A DNA stretch of 64,000 nt from an uncultured Lachnospiraceae bacterium (GCA_934317005.1 CAKREB010000014.1:26789-90788); one strand, 5' to 3'. Positions 1 through 9,002 are shown, counted from the first letter of the stretch. Notes: generated from the sequence alone by a model not told the origin. Numbers and translations: made by a program.

Positions 1-1155
1 GGTCTGTTAGAGCTTGCTAAGAGGAATGGTGTAGAAAATGTATATGTACATGCCTTTTTAGATGGTCGTGATACCGCACCGACATCCGGCAAGGGCTTCT
101 TAGAGGATCTTCAGAAGGAAATGGACAAGATCGGTGTAGGAAAGATTGCCAGTGTTCATGGCCGCTATTATGCAATGGACCGTGATAACAACTGGGATCG
201 TGTAGAAAAGGCATACAATGCTTTAGTAGCAGGGGAAGGTAAAAAAGCAGACAATGCGATCGATGCTGTAGCAGCTTCCTATGCAGAAGATGTGACTGAT
301 GAATTTGTAATTCCTACAGTAGTAGAAAAAGATGGAAAGCCATTGGCTACGATCAAGGCAAATGATTCCATCGTATTTTTCAACTTCCGTCCGGACAGAG
401 CACGTCAGATTACCCGTACATTCTGTGACGAGAGCTTTGATAAGTTTAACCGTGTCAATGGATTTATGCCATTAACATTTGTATGCTTTACAGATTATGA
501 TGAAACAATTGGTAATAAGACAGTTGCATTTGAGAAGGAAGGCATTCAGAATACATTTGGTGAGTTCCTTGCAGCAAATGGAAAGAAGCAGCTCCGTCTT
601 GCAGAAACAGAGAAATATGCGCATGTTACATTCTTCTTCAATGGTGGTGTAGAGGAACCAAACAAAGACGAGGAACGTTCGTTGGTAAAATCACCTTCTG
701 TTGCAACATACGATCTGCAGCCTGAAATGAGTGCACCGGAGGTTAGTGAGAGATTAAACGCAGCCATCACATCTGACAAATACGATGTGATCGTGATCAA
801 CTTTGCAAATCCGGATATGGTAGGTCATACAGGTGTGATCCCGGCAGCAGTTAAGGCTGTAGAGTGCGTTGATCAGTGCGTTGGCACGGCTGTAGAAGCA
901 ATCAAGAAGGTAGACGGTGTATTATTCATCTGTGCAGATCATGGTAATGCAGAGCAGATGATCGATTATGAAACAGGTGCTCCGTTTACGGCTCATACAA
1001 CCAATCCGGTTCCGTTTATCTTAGTAAACTATGATGATGCATATACATTGCGTGAGGGCGGATGTCTGGCAGATATTGCACCAACTCTGATCCAGATCAT
1101 GGGATTAGAGCAGCCGGCAGAGATGACCGGAAAATCATTATTGGTACGCAAATAG
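1..1155 (+). CDS. gpmI: 2,3-bisphosphoglycerate-independent phosphoglycerate mutase (5' end outside window)
   Basis: Cofactor-independent phosphoglycerate mutase, interconverting 3- and 2-phosphoglycerate in glycolysis with bound Mn2+. The frame is open from base 1, so the N-terminal part, including the metal-bound serine region, lies outside. Visible family signatures are HAFLDGRDTAPTSG at the start, VFFNFRPDRARQ, FVCFTDYD, FFNGGVEEP, the metal ligand block NFANPDMVGHTG and ADHGNAEQM near the C-terminus. About 384 residues are present of the usual ~510. It heads the row secG-rnr-smpB-ssrA, a common clostridial arrangement. The internal ATG at 121 is not a start: the upstream codons carry conserved residues. 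Confidence 0.97.
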   Translation, partial: GLLELAKRNGVENVYVHAFLDGRDTAPTSGKGFLEDLQKEMDKIGVGKIASVHGRYYAMDRDNNWDRVEKAYNALVAGEGKKADNAIDAVAASYAEDVTDEFVIPTVVEKDGKPLATIKANDSIVFFNFRPDRARQITRTFCDESFDKFNRVNGFMPLTFVCFTDYDETIGNKTVAFEKEGIQNTFGEFLAANGKKQLRLAETEKYAHVTFFFNGGVEEPNKDEERSLVKSPSVATYDLQPEMSAPEVSERLNAAITSDKYDVIVINFANPDMVGHTGVIPAAVKAVECVDQCVGTAVEAIKKVDGVLFICADHGNAEQMIDYETGAPFTAHTTNPVPFILVNYDDAYTLREGGCLADIAPTLIQIMGLEQPAEMTGKSLLVRK

Positions 1156-1170
1156 TATGAAAAATGAATG

Positions 1171-1214
1171 CTCATATGGTAGATTTGTGCAGGACGCAGA
1201 ATTTACCATATGAG
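1171..1214 (+). other. Stem-loop between gpmI and secG
   Basis: Perfect 11-bp inverted repeat CTCATATGGTA / TACCATATGAG with a 22-base loop, just after the gpmI stop. No T-run follows, so it may be a transcript-end stabiliser or a weak terminator. Confidence 0.5.
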
Positions 1215-1239
1215 AATATAGAATTAGTGTGAAAAATAC

Positions 1240-1268
1240 TTGAAATGATAGACATGCTATGGTATTAT
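1240..1268 (+). promoter_or_regulatory. Promoter for secG
   Basis: TTGAAA at 1240-1245 and TATTAT at 1263-1268 with a 17-bp spacer, about 50 bases before the secG start. Confidence 0.6.
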
Positions 1269-1320
1269 TAATATAATTGCGTATCGCAGATAGTGATTCA
1301 TTAGAATGGAGGAAGTATTC

Positions 1321-1569
1321 ATGATTCAGACAATTCATACTATTCTGTTGATTGTATATATTATTGTGTGTGTAGCACTTACAATAGTTGTACTGATGCA
1401 GGAGGGCAAGCAGGCTGGTCTTACAGGAGCCATTAGTGGTGCTGCTGAGACATACTGGGGAAAGAACAAGGGTCGTTCTATGGAAGGCGGATTAGTTCTT
1501 GCAACCAGAATTTTAGCTGTATTGTTTGTGGTTATTTCATTACTGCTGAATTTAAAGATTTTTGCATAG
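1321..1569 (+). CDS. secG: Preprotein translocase subunit SecG
   Basis: Small accessory subunit of the SecYEG protein-export channel in the cytoplasmic membrane. 82 residues with two hydrophobic segments (about residues 5-25 and 58-80) joined by a loop rich in Gly, Lys and Gln with the SecG-type sequence VLMQEGKQAGLTGAISG. The start at 1321 is chosen over the in-frame ATG at 1306 because GGAGGAAG (1308-1315) sits at the right distance before it. It has its own promoter upstream and a terminator directly downstream, so it is probably a single-gene unit between gpmI and rnr. Confidence 0.93.
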   Translation: MIQTIHTILLIVYIIVCVALTIVVLMQEGKQAGLTGAISGAAETYWGKNKGRSMEGGLVLATRILAVLFVVISLLLNLKIFA

Positions 1570-1588
1570 TATAGAAGAAGACGAAGTA

Positions 1589-1619
1589 GAGGATGCTGTT
1601 TTTATGGCATCCTCTTTTT
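1589..1619 (+). terminator. Rho-independent terminator after secG
   Basis: GAGGATGC (1589-1596) pairs with GCATCCTC (1607-1614) and is followed by TTTTT. Confidence 0.85.
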
Positions 1620-1733
1620 CCTTTATAGGAAATTTCTTTATTTCTTGTTAGGGCAACATATGTTATACTAAGAGTAAGAAAAGTTGTTCGTAAAAAGCAT
1701 GTAGTTATGATATGCAGAAATGAGGCGGTAAAA

Positions 1734-4343
1734 ATGACAAGAGAAGAATTAGATACCAAAAAAGAAATGATCGTGAGCTTTGTAGCATCTAAGGAATATA
1801 AGCCAATGTCAGCAAAGGAGATGGCGGTAGTTTTGCAGGTACCTGCTAAGGATAAGAAAATGTTCCGGCAGGTTTTGGATGAGTTAGTTTCCGATGGTAA
1901 GATTCATGTAGATCTGAAGGGAAAGATTAAGCCACTTGCAGATGATATTCTGACAGGAAAGTTTATGGCTACCCAGAAAGGCTTTGGTTTTGTGCGCATG
2001 GAGGGAGAGCAGGAAGATATTTTTATTCCGGCGCATGATACGAAAGGTGCTATCGAAGGCGATACCGTTCAGGTTGTGTTAAATTCCCGTGCGCGGGGAA
2101 AAAGGCGGGAAGGTGAAGTTGTTAAAATTCTGGAGAGAGGCTTTCATATTGTCGTTGGAACCTATTCCAGTAGTAAAAGCTTTGGCTTTGTAGTGGCAGA
2201 TAATCATAAGTTCACAAAGGACATTTATATTGCAAAGTCTGATACGAAGGGTGCTATTACCGGTCATAAAGTGGTTGTAGAAATTACGGACTATGGTGAT
2301 GAAAACCGCAATCCGGAGGGAAAGATATTGGAGATCATCGGTCATATCAATGATCCGGGGGTAGATATCCTGTCTGTGATCAAGGCATATGAGCTTCCGG
2401 AGGAATACCCGGATGCCGTTATGGATCAGGTAGAAGGCATTGAGGATGAGGTAGCAGAAAGCGAGAAGGCAGGCAGGGCAGATTATCGTGATCTGCAGAC
2501 AGTTACGATTGACGGAGAGGATGCAAAGGATCTGGATGATGCTATCACCCTTACAAAAGAAGGTGATCTGTACCACTTGGGGGTTCATATCGCAGATGTC
2601 AGTCAGTATGTAACGGAGCATTCTCCACTGGACAAAGAAGCGTTAAAGCGTGGAACAAGTGTGTATCTGGTAGACAGAGTGATTCCGATGATCCCACATA
2701 AGCTGTCAAATGGAATCTGTTCGTTAAATCAGGGTGTGGATCGTCTGGCTTTGTCCTGCATGATGAATATTAATGCAAAGGGAGAAATCGTAGGTCATCA
2801 GATACAGGAAAGTGTGATCTGTGTGGACCGCAGAATGTCTTACACAAGTGTGCATAAGATTGTAGAAGAACATGATGAGGCAGAGTCTAAAGAATATGAA
2901 GAACTGATTCCTATGTTTGAACGGATGTATGAACTGGCACAGATACTACGAGAGCGCAGGATGAAACGTGGTTCGATCGATTTTGATTTTGCTGAAAGTA
3001 AGATTACACTTGATGAGAAGGGAAAGCCGGTTGACGTACAGGTATATGAGAGAAACCATGCGCATCGTATCATAGAGGAGTTTATGTTAGCTGCAAACCA
3101 GACGGTGGCAGAAGAATATTTCTGGCAGGAGCTTCCATTTGTTTACCGTACGCATGAAGTACCGGACAGCGAAAAGATACAGCAGTTAAGCACATTTGTT
3201 GCGAATTTTGGATATACGATCAAGATGGGTGCAGATGAAGAGGTTCATCCAAAAGAAATCCAGAAGCTGATCAAAAATGTGGACGGTACGGCTGAGGAAG
3301 CACTGATCAGCCGTCTGGCACTGCGTTCGATGAAGCAGGCAAAATATACAACGGATTGTGAGGGACACTTTGGTCTTGCGATGAAATATTATTGTCACTT
3401 TACTTCGCCAATCCGCCGCTACCCTGATCTGCAGATTCACAGGATCATAAAAGAAAATCTGCATGGTAAGCTGGCTGACAAGCGGGTAGAGCATTATCAG
3501 CAGATCCTTCCTGAGGTGGCAGCACGTTCCAGTATGATGGAACGCCGTGCAGATGATGCAGAACGCGAAGTAGAAAAGATGAAGAAAGCGGAATACATGG
3601 AACAGTTTATCGGTCAGAGCTTCGATGGCATTATTTCCGGAGTGACTTCATGGGGCATGTATGTGGAACTGCCAAATACGATAGAAGGAATGGTTCGTAT
3701 TGCAGATATTCCGGGAGATTATTATTACTTCGAGGAAGAAAACTATCAGATGGTCGGTGAGCATACGCATAAGATCTATAAGTTAGGTCAATCTATCCGT
3801 GTGACAGTTGATGCGGTCGATAAGGTACTTCGAACGATTGATTTTGCAATCGCAGAAGAAGAAAAAGACGACGTTTCGGAGCAAAGCAGTGATTCTGTAA
3901 GTGAGAAAAAGACTACGGCACAGCCAGAGAAAAAGACCAAAGCTGACACAGAAACGGCAAGAAGAAAAAGTACAATAGAAAAAAGAACAGCTTCCGGTAA
4001 GGAAAGCAGACATGTACAGCAGAAGACAGGCAGGAAGAGTGGAAGCACTGCACGCAGTAAGCGGGTCAATTCAACAGGAAAGAGCAGTGCAAAAAAGAGT
4101 ACTGCGAAGGGAAAGAAGTCTTCGAAAAAAGAGCTTTCTAAGGTACAAAAGGCAATGTTAGCGAAAAAGAAGGAAGTAGAGAAAGCATTTGCCAAAAAGA
4201 TGGCGGCAAGGAAAAAAGCCGAGCAGGTGGCAAGAGAGGCGGCAAAGCTGACTGAGTCTGCAAAAAAGGCAGCAGCCAAGCGCACAAAAAGCCAGTCAGC
4301 AGTAAAGCATGCCAGAACGTCAGTAGGAAAGAGAAGAAAATAA
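1734..4343 (+). CDS. rnr: Ribonuclease R
   Basis: 3'-5' exoribonuclease of the RNase II/RNB family that degrades structured RNA and works with tmRNA-SmpB in clearing stalled messages, whose genes follow. 869 residues: N-terminal winged-helix region (about 1-65), two cold-shock/OB domains (about 70-225), RNB catalytic domain with the Asp-rich motif GEDAKDLDDAI (about 261-271) and HFTSPIRRYPDL, then an S1 domain (about 625-705). The last ~160 residues are a Lys/Ala/Ser-rich basic tail, unusually long for the family. The ATG at 1734 is preferred to that at 1707 because GAGGCGG lies just before it; the 1707 start has no such site. Ends 85 bases before smpB. Confidence 0.96.
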   Translation: MTREELDTKKEMIVSFVASKEYKPMSAKEMAVVLQVPAKDKKMFRQVLDELVSDGKIHVDLKGKIKPLADDILTGKFMATQKGFGFVRMEGEQEDIFIPAHDTKGAIEGDTVQVVLNSRARGKRREGEVVKILERGFHIVVGTYSSSKSFGFVVADNHKFTKDIYIAKSDTKGAITGHKVVVEITDYGDENRNPEGKILEIIGHINDPGVDILSVIKAYELPEEYPDAVMDQVEGIEDEVAESEKAGRADYRDLQTVTIDGEDAKDLDDAITLTKEGDLYHLGVHIADVSQYVTEHSPLDKEALKRGTSVYLVDRVIPMIPHKLSNGICSLNQGVDRLALSCMMNINAKGEIVGHQIQESVICVDRRMSYTSVHKIVEEHDEAESKEYEELIPMFERMYELAQILRERRMKRGSIDFDFAESKITLDEKGKPVDVQVYERNHAHRIIEEFMLAANQTVAEEYFWQELPFVYRTHEVPDSEKIQQLSTFVANFGYTIKMGADEEVHPKEIQKLIKNVDGTAEEALISRLALRSMKQAKYTTDCEGHFGLAMKYYCHFTSPIRRYPDLQIHRIIKENLHGKLADKRVEHYQQILPEVAARSSMMERRADDAEREVEKMKKAEYMEQFIGQSFDGIISGVTSWGMYVELPNTIEGMVRIADIPGDYYYFEEENYQMVGEHTHKIYKLGQSIRVTVDAVDKVLRTIDFAIAEEEKDDVSEQSSDSVSEKKTTAQPEKKTKADTETARRKSTIEKRTASGKESRHVQQKTGRKSGSTARSKRVNSTGKSSAKKSTAKGKKSSKKELSKVQKAMLAKKKEVEKAFAKKMAARKKAEQVAREAAKLTESAKKAAAKRTKSQSAVKHARTSVGKRRK

Positions 4344-4427
4344 AAAGGAACAAAGCATACAAGGCAGGTGTTTTTTATAGATACATTTGCACTAGTAGAT
4401 TTGATTCTGGCAGGAACGAGGTTAATC

Positions 4428-4895
4428 ATGGGAAAAGAAGCAAAGAAAATGATCGCCAATAACAAAAAGGCGTATTTTGATTATTTTATTGAAGACAAGT
4501 ACGAGGCAGGGATTTCACTTGCAGGAACAGAAGTGAAATCTCTGCGTATGGGAAGATGCAGCATTAAGGAAGCATTTATCCGTATCGAAAAAGGGGAAGT
4601 ATATGTATACAATATGCATATCAGCCCATATGAAAAAGGAAATATTTTTAATAAAGATCCGCTTCGGGTAAAGAAGCTGTTGCTGCATCGTCAGGAAATC
4701 CGCAAGATGGAAGGACAGATTGCGCAGAAGGGGTATACGATCGTACCTTTGAACGTATATTTTAAGGGAAGTCTGGTGAAAGTAGAGATCGGACTTGCAA
4801 AAGGTAAGAAGTTATACGATAAGCGTCAGGATATTGCGAAAAAGGATCAGCGACGTGAAGCGGAGAAGCAGTTTAAAGTAAAAAATCTGTATTAG
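4428..4895 (+). CDS. smpB: SsrA-binding protein SmpB
   Basis: Binds tmRNA and delivers it to stalled ribosomes for trans-translation. 155 residues with the family signatures [30 protein letters not shown] and the basic C-terminal helix region ([16 protein letters not shown]). The start at 4428 gives the normal SmpB N-terminus; an in-frame GTG at 4368 would add 20 residues without family similarity. The Shine-Dalgarno site before 4428 is weak (CGAGG). tmRNA itself lies 1.5 kb downstream, after the next gene. Confidence 0.96.
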   Translation: MGKEAKKMIANNKKAYFDYFIEDKYEAGISLAGTEVKSLRMGRCSIKEAFIRIEKGEVYVYNMHISPYEKGNIFNKDPLRVKKLLLHRQEIRKMEGQIAQKGYTIVPLNVYFKGSLVKVEIGLAKGKKLYDKRQDIAKKDQRREAEKQFKVKNLY

Positions 4896-4917
4896 GAAAA
4901 ATGTGGGAGGCAAAAGT

Positions 4918-6231
4918 ATGCAGAGCAAAAAGTGGAGAGTGTTAGTTGGCTTATTTATGCTCATGCTGATGATCGGTGCAGGAAAGATGATTATGGCAGA
5001 TGCCGATGCTGCCAAGAATAAGCAGAGCACTGCTCTTTGGACAAGTGATTCAGAGAGTGTGCAGCCTACATCGGGTTCTGCCATTACGGCATCGGGAGAG
5101 ATGCGGGCTGTATGGATCTATTATAACGAGATGAAAAAGAAGGCTACGTCATATACGAAGTGGAAAAAATATATTGATCGTACATTTGATGTCTGCAAGG
5201 CAAAAAAGATGAATACGGTTATTTTACAGGTGCGTCCCTGTGCAGATGCGATGTACGCCTCAAAGTATTATCCGTGGTCAGTTTATGCAACCGGTACGGC
5301 AGGAAAAAATCCGGGATTTGATCCTTTAAAGTATGCTGTAACTGCAGCGCACAGCAGGGGGCTGGCTATTCAGGCATGGATCAATCCATACCGGATCACG
5401 CTTGCATCGACAAAGGTTTCGGCACTTCCAAAAAATTCGATTGCGCGAAAGTGGGCAACATCGAAGAAAAAAGCAGACCGGCGTAAGGTGTTATCTGTAA
5501 ATGGTGCATTATACTTTAATCCGGCATCTGCCGATGTACAGACGCTGGTGGCAAACGGTGTCAAAGAAATCGTGCAAAACTATGATGTGGATGGCATACA
5601 TATGGATGATTACTTCTATCCAAGTCTTGGAGTTAAGGCATACAAAAAGTTTGATTACAGTGAGTATAAGACATATATAAAGCAGTGCGAGAAAAAGAAT
5701 ATTTCGGAAAAAACATTGGTAAGCTGGCGCAGGTCCAATGTGAATAAAATGGTTCGAAAGGTATATGCTACTATAAAGTCGGTCAATGCAGACTGTGTGT
5801 TTGGAATCAGTCCGGCAGGCAATATTAAAAATCTGTATTCTAAGACTGCATATTATAGTCCGGTCAAGACATGGATGGATTCCACAGGATATATTGACTA
5901 TATTTGCCCGCAGATATATTGGTCATTTACGCAGAAGGTAGCACCGTATAAGAAAATGGTAGATCAGTGGACAGAGCTTGAACGCAACAGTCAGGTAAAA
6001 CTTTATATTGGTTTGGCAGGATATCGCGCAGGAATTTCGACAAAGGAAGCGAAAGTAGTCTATGATATCGGTTGGGCAAAGAGTAATACCATCTTAAAAC
6101 GACAGATTCTGTATAATCGCAAGAAAAAGGATGTGAGTGGTTTTTGTCTTTTTTCTTATGGAACATTGACTAGAAAGTCTGCGGCAAAAGAAGTGAAAAA
6201 TATGGTCAGCATATTGAAAACTTCCAATTAG
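4918..6231 (+). CDS. Secreted glycosyl hydrolase-like family 10 (GHL10/DUF187, YngK-like) protein
   Basis: Probable extracytoplasmic glycosidase of the GHL10 TIM-barrel family related to Bacillus YngK; substrate not known. 437 residues. An N-terminal signal peptide or anchor (about residues 7-28, hydrophobic after KKWR) is followed by a Ser/Thr-rich linker and the barrel beginning at EMRAVWIYYNEM. Family motifs are VRPCADAMYASKYYPWS, AWINPYRI and DGIHMDDYFYP, which carries the likely catalytic acidic residues. ATG at 4918 follows GGGAGG at 4905-4910. It separates smpB from ssrA. Surface cell-wall or exopolysaccharide processing is a guess. Confidence 0.85.
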   Translation: MQSKKWRVLVGLFMLMLMIGAGKMIMADADAAKNKQSTALWTSDSESVQPTSGSAITASGEMRAVWIYYNEMKKKATSYTKWKKYIDRTFDVCKAKKMNTVILQVRPCADAMYASKYYPWSVYATGTAGKNPGFDPLKYAVTAAHSRGLAIQAWINPYRITLASTKVSALPKNSIARKWATSKKKADRRKVLSVNGALYFNPASADVQTLVANGVKEIVQNYDVDGIHMDDYFYPSLGVKAYKKFDYSEYKTYIKQCEKKNISEKTLVSWRRSNVNKMVRKVYATIKSVNADCVFGISPAGNIKNLYSKTAYYSPVKTWMDSTGYIDYICPQIYWSFTQKVAPYKKMVDQWTELERNSQVKLYIGLAGYRAGISTKEAKVVYDIGWAKSNTILKRQILYNRKKKDVSGFCLFSYGTLTRKSAAKEVKNMVSILKTSN

Positions 6232-6262
6232 TACAGTGAAAATTGATTATTCGCTGTACTAA
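6228..6262 (+). terminator. Stem-loop at the end of the GHL10 gene
   Basis: TTAGTACAG (6228-6236) pairs with CTGTACTAA (6254-6262), extendable inward by GTGAA/TTCGC with one wobble. There is no clear T-run, so termination is uncertain. Confidence 0.45.
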
Positions 6263-6326
6263 TGCAGTATGTTGTGAAAAAGGGAAAATTGCAGATTGTG
6301 AGATTTGTGCATTGTAAAAAATACAG

Positions 6327-6355
6327 TTGACAGATGGGAAAAGATGTGCTAATCT
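6327..6355 (+). promoter_or_regulatory. Promoter for ssrA
   Basis: TTGACA at 6327-6332, 17-bp spacer, TAATCT at 6350-6355, about 36 bases before the mature 5' end of tmRNA. Confidence 0.7.
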
Positions 6356-6390
6356 ATGATAACATCTTTTGGATGTCAACTGTACAACAA

Positions 6391-6731
6391 GGGGTTGTAC
6401 TGGTTTCGACGGGCTCACTGAAGATGGAGAAGCTGTTCGTGGTCGGACACCACGTTAAAAGTTCGAAATTAAAATTAAACGCTGAAGATAATTTAGCATT
6501 AGCTGCCTAGTTGCAGCTTGTCGGCCCTAGCGCCCCGCCGTTAGGATAACCGGCATCGACTTGCGGGACACTCTGTTTCCAAAGCTTTGAGGAGGCAGAA
6601 AATATATGAAGCTACTGAAGGTAAGAGCTTGTTAGTGAGCGCTTGCCGGAGGGAATGTTAAAGCACTGACTATGACAGTAGAAGGACATTGGATCTGGGT
6701 TCGGACCGGGGTTCGACTCCCCGCAGCTCCA
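6391..6731 (+). ncRNA. ssrA: Transfer-messenger RNA (tmRNA)
   Basis: Rescues stalled ribosomes by adding a degradation tag. The 5' end GGGGTTGTACTGGTTTCGAC and the 3' part GGGTTCGACTCCCCGCAGCTCC form the tRNA-like acceptor and T arm; the 5' GGGGTTG pairs with CAGCTCC. The tag frame ends with GCT GAA GAT AAT TTA GCA TTA GCT GCC TAG (6481-6510), reading AEDNLALAA and stop. In the same frame the codons just upstream read K-L-N, so the resume codon and full tag length are not certain. The bases after the discriminator A read CTA, so the terminal CCA appears not to be encoded. Confidence 0.97.
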
Positions 6732-6810
6732 CTAAGGCCGAGCAGGTTGAACTCTATATATGATATAATCGTATATAGAAATATCACTTGTTTGGTGTAT
6801 CGAAAAAGTG

Positions 6811-6864
6811 AAAAATAACGGTACTGTGTATGAATAATGATATACAGTACCGTTATTTTTGGGT
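6811..6864 (+). terminator. Strong bidirectional terminator after ssrA
   Basis: 20-base arms at 6811-6830 and 6841-6860 pair at 19 positions and end in a T-run (A-run on the other strand). Confidence 0.85.
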
Positions 6865-6995
6865 ATGATACAGATATCTGTAAAAATAATAAAATGTATT
6901 TGTATGATATTATAGACATAAAAAAGAAATGAGTAAGTCACTTGAGTAAAAACTGACTTGCCAAAAGTGATATGCAGAGATAAGAGAGTAGTGCA

Positions 6996-7382
6996 ATGAT
7001 TATTCAGACAGGAATGAGAACAGATATTCCGGCATTTTATTCGGAATGGCTAATGAACAGAATACAAGAGGGCTTTGTATTGGTGAGGAATCCCTATAAT
7101 CCTGCGCAGGTAACAAAGTACAGTCTCTCACCTGAGGTTGTGGATCTGATTGCATTTTGTACGAAGAATCCGGCACCGATGCTTCCTTTTATGGACCGAT
7201 TAACGCCGTATGGGCAGTACTGGTTTGTCACGATCACACCATACGGACAAGATATTGAACCAAATGTTCTAGATACGAGAACGGTAATGGATAACTTTAA
7301 AATATTATCGGATATTGTAGGAGTGGACAGCATCGGCTGGCGATATGAGTCGATCCCGCCCGCAGTACAAACTCTGAGATAA
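6996..7382 (+). pseudogene. DUF1848 protein, truncated to its N-terminal part
   Basis: 128 residues match the beginning of the DUF1848 family (radical-SAM/spore-photolyase-like fold, function unknown): RTDIPAFYSEW, VLVRNPYNP, VVDLIAFCTKNPAPM and TPYGQDIEPN. Full members have about 290-310 residues, so more than half, including the usual C-terminal Cys cluster, is missing. After WRYESI the reading frame diverges into a short unrelated end and runs into a hairpin. The N-terminal part is well kept, so the loss may be recent. It lies in a decayed zone downstream of tmRNA. Some may annotate it as a short intact protein. Confidence 0.7.
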
Positions 7383-7419
7383 TCGTATCCCTGCTAAAGG
7401 AGTAGAGCAGGGATACGAT
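7382..7419. terminator. Hairpin between two convergent gene remnants
   Basis: Perfect 14-bp inverted repeat ATCGTATCCCTGCT / AGCAGGGATACGAT with a 10-base loop. It sits between the convergent DUF1848 and FMN-reductase remnants; T-rich tails are poor. Confidence 0.55.
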
Positions 7420-7425
7420 GGCATG

Positions 7426-7909
7426 TCATCGTATAAAATGTGTAGGTGTCCAGTTTTCCTGTTCAGGCAAACCGTATTTTTCTCTGCCCAGAGCAATACT
7501 TTTCATAAGAAAACTCATATTTCTGGCAAGAACACGCATTGTCTGCCTGCCTTCTTCGTCTTGGGCTGCCTCTCCGATTTCACGACCATGTATACTGTTC
7601 CAATACTGGCTGGAGGCAATCGGCATATTAGAAATCGTGAAGAATTTATTGAGTTCATCGAAAGTGGCAGAACAGCCACCTCGTCTTGCACATACGACAC
7701 TTGCTCCGACCTTCATTGTTTTATCAAAAGGTGTACTGTAAAATAGCCGGTCAAGACAGGCAATCAGGGTTGCATTCGCTGAAGCATAATAAACAGGACT
7801 TGCTTTCAAATTCAATTTCTTCCTGATCAAAAATTTTTTTCATTTCATTTAATGCCAGGGTGGTGTTTCCATCTTTACGAGGGCTGCCATTAATTCCTAA
7901 TACTTTCAT
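7426..7909 (-). pseudogene. NADPH-dependent FMN reductase / iron-sulfur flavoprotein with internal deletion and frameshift
   Basis: The N-terminus MKVLGINGSPRKDGNT (flavodoxin-like FMN-binding loop) reads from 7909 downward in one frame up to about EIEFE, and the rest (SPVYYASANAT, CARRGGCSATFDELNK, IHGREIGEAAQDEEG, WTPTHFIR) continues in another frame to 7426. The family normally has about 45-50 residues between these parts, including the GCIACGKC-type Cys cluster; they are absent here. So one deletion removed the cluster region and shifted the frame. Downstream of and on the same strand as the flavin reductase at 7933-8505, with which it was probably an operon. Confidence 0.85.
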
Positions 7910-7932
7910 ATGTGAAATCCTTTCAGTATATT

Positions 7933-8505
7933 TTATTTTTTCATAAGCTCGGTTCCGGCATTCCATGCTGTAGCGATTTTTTCTCCGGTAGAGTAGTAAC
8001 CATTTTGAAACTGGTCAAACATCAATGCATTAAGCTTTTGGGGATCAACCTTACCATTTTCAGATAGAACCGATTCATCTGCCTTAACATTAACGATTTT
8101 TCCAACAATTCCAGATACATTTTCAGTATCGAGAAATTCAAGAAGCTCACATTCCATAACAAGAGGGAACTCCTCGATGATAGGAGCATTTACCTTGTCG
8201 CTTTCTACAGCATGATATCCTGTACGCTCAAATTTATCCTTTATTTTATTGCCGGATGCAATGCCAAAGAAATCAGCAACATCCACATGAGATTCATCAG
8301 CCAGCGCAACGGTAAAAGCCTTACTTTCTTTGATATTGAGCCATGTCTTTTTACCTTCTCCGATAAAAAGGATGATTTTATCCATATCACAAATCTGTCC
8401 CCAGGCAACATTCATCACATTTACTTTTTTGTCTGCATCATATGCGGCTACCATCAGAACCGGCATAGGATAAACAGCAGGAATAACGCCTAAATCTTTC
8501 TTCAT
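7933..8505 (-). CDS. Flavin reductase family protein
   Basis: FMN-binding split-barrel protein of the flavin reductase-like family (DIM6/NTAB), 190 residues, expected to bind FMN and reduce flavin or act on small substrates. Visible: PMPVLMVAAYD, NVMNVAWGQIC, KAFTVALAD and DFFGIASG, as in clostridial members. Good ribosome site GGAGGTG before the start at 8505. Divergent from an HxlR regulator gene at 8640, with a shared control region that holds an inverted repeat over its -35; probably regulated by that HxlR protein in response to redox or electrophile stress (inference). Its former operon partner is the broken reductase downstream. Confidence 0.88.
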   Translation of the reverse strand: MKKDLGVIPAVYPMPVLMVAAYDADKKVNVMNVAWGQICDMDKIILFIGEGKKTWLNIKESKAFTVALADESHVDVADFFGIASGNKIKDKFERTGYHAVESDKVNAPIIEEFPLVMECELLEFLDTENVSGIVGKIVNVKADESVLSENGKVDPQKLNALMFDQFQNGYYSTGEKIATAWNAGTELMKK

Positions 8506-8560
8506 TATATCGCACCTCCGTATTATTATTTCATTGCTTTTTCATGGGTTTCTGCTTATA

Positions 8561-8588
8561 ATTATATCGTGGCAGGAAGATTTGACAA
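8561..8588 (-). promoter_or_regulatory. Promoter for the flavin reductase gene
   Basis: On the - strand TTGTCA (8588-8583), 16-bp spacer, TATAAT (8566-8561). The -35 overlaps the inverted repeat described next. Confidence 0.6.
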
Positions 8589-8613
8589 GTACCATCTTAT
8601 AAGTAAGGTACTT
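8587..8613. promoter_or_regulatory. Candidate HxlR operator
   Basis: Inverted repeat AAGTACC (8587-8593) / GGTACTT (8607-8613) with 13-bp spacing, centred between the divergent flavin reductase and hxlR-type genes. HxlR proteins commonly bind GTAC-containing dyads in such positions. Confidence 0.55.
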
Positions 8614-8639
8614 ACCTAAAAGAAAGTGAAAATATCAAA

Positions 8640-8984
8640 ATGACAAAATGTGGATTAAAAAAATATATCGAAAATTCAAACTTTGAAGATACAGGTTTTT
8701 GCTATACGCTGTCATTGATCTCCGGAAAATATAAGATGATTATTTTATATTGTCTGATGGAATATCAGCCGGTTCGTTTCAATGAATTACAGCGATATCT
8801 GGGAAAGATTTCTGATAAGACTTTGAGCCAGAATCTTAAGGAACTTGAAAAAGATGAACTCATACACAGAGAAGTCTATCCTCAGATTCCACCAAAGGTT
8901 GAGTATTCCCTGACAGAGCGTGGAAGATCACTTATGGCAGTATTAGATCAGTTATGTATATGGGGAACAGAAAATCGAAGATAG
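8640..8984 (+). CDS. HxlR-family winged-helix transcriptional regulator
   Basis: 114 residues with the complete HxlR fold: a Cys-containing N-terminus (MTKCG), then LSLISGKYKMIILYCLM, the recognition region RFNELQRYLGKISDKTLSQNLKELE and the wing KVEYSLTERG. These repressors/activators often sense electrophiles through an N-terminal Cys; only Cys4 and Cys22 are candidates here. Shine-Dalgarno sequence is weak (AAAGTGA). Divergent to the flavin reductase gene, which it most likely controls. Confidence 0.92.
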   Translation: MTKCGLKKYIENSNFEDTGFCYTLSLISGKYKMIILYCLMEYQPVRFNELQRYLGKISDKTLSQNLKELEKDELIHREVYPQIPPKVEYSLTERGRSLMAVLDQLCIWGTENRR

Positions 8985-9002
8985 GATGATTGGTAACTGA
9001 CG

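Noticed and set aside
3788..4465. 225-codon open frame on the - strand opposite the rnr tail
   Set aside because: Shadow of the Lys-rich repeat coding (AAA/AAG give Phe/Leu runs on the other strand); no ribosome site and no family pattern.
7418..7746. Overlapping + strand frames of about 107 codons
   Set aside because: They lie opposite the FMN-reductase remnant, which has clear family similarity on the - strand.
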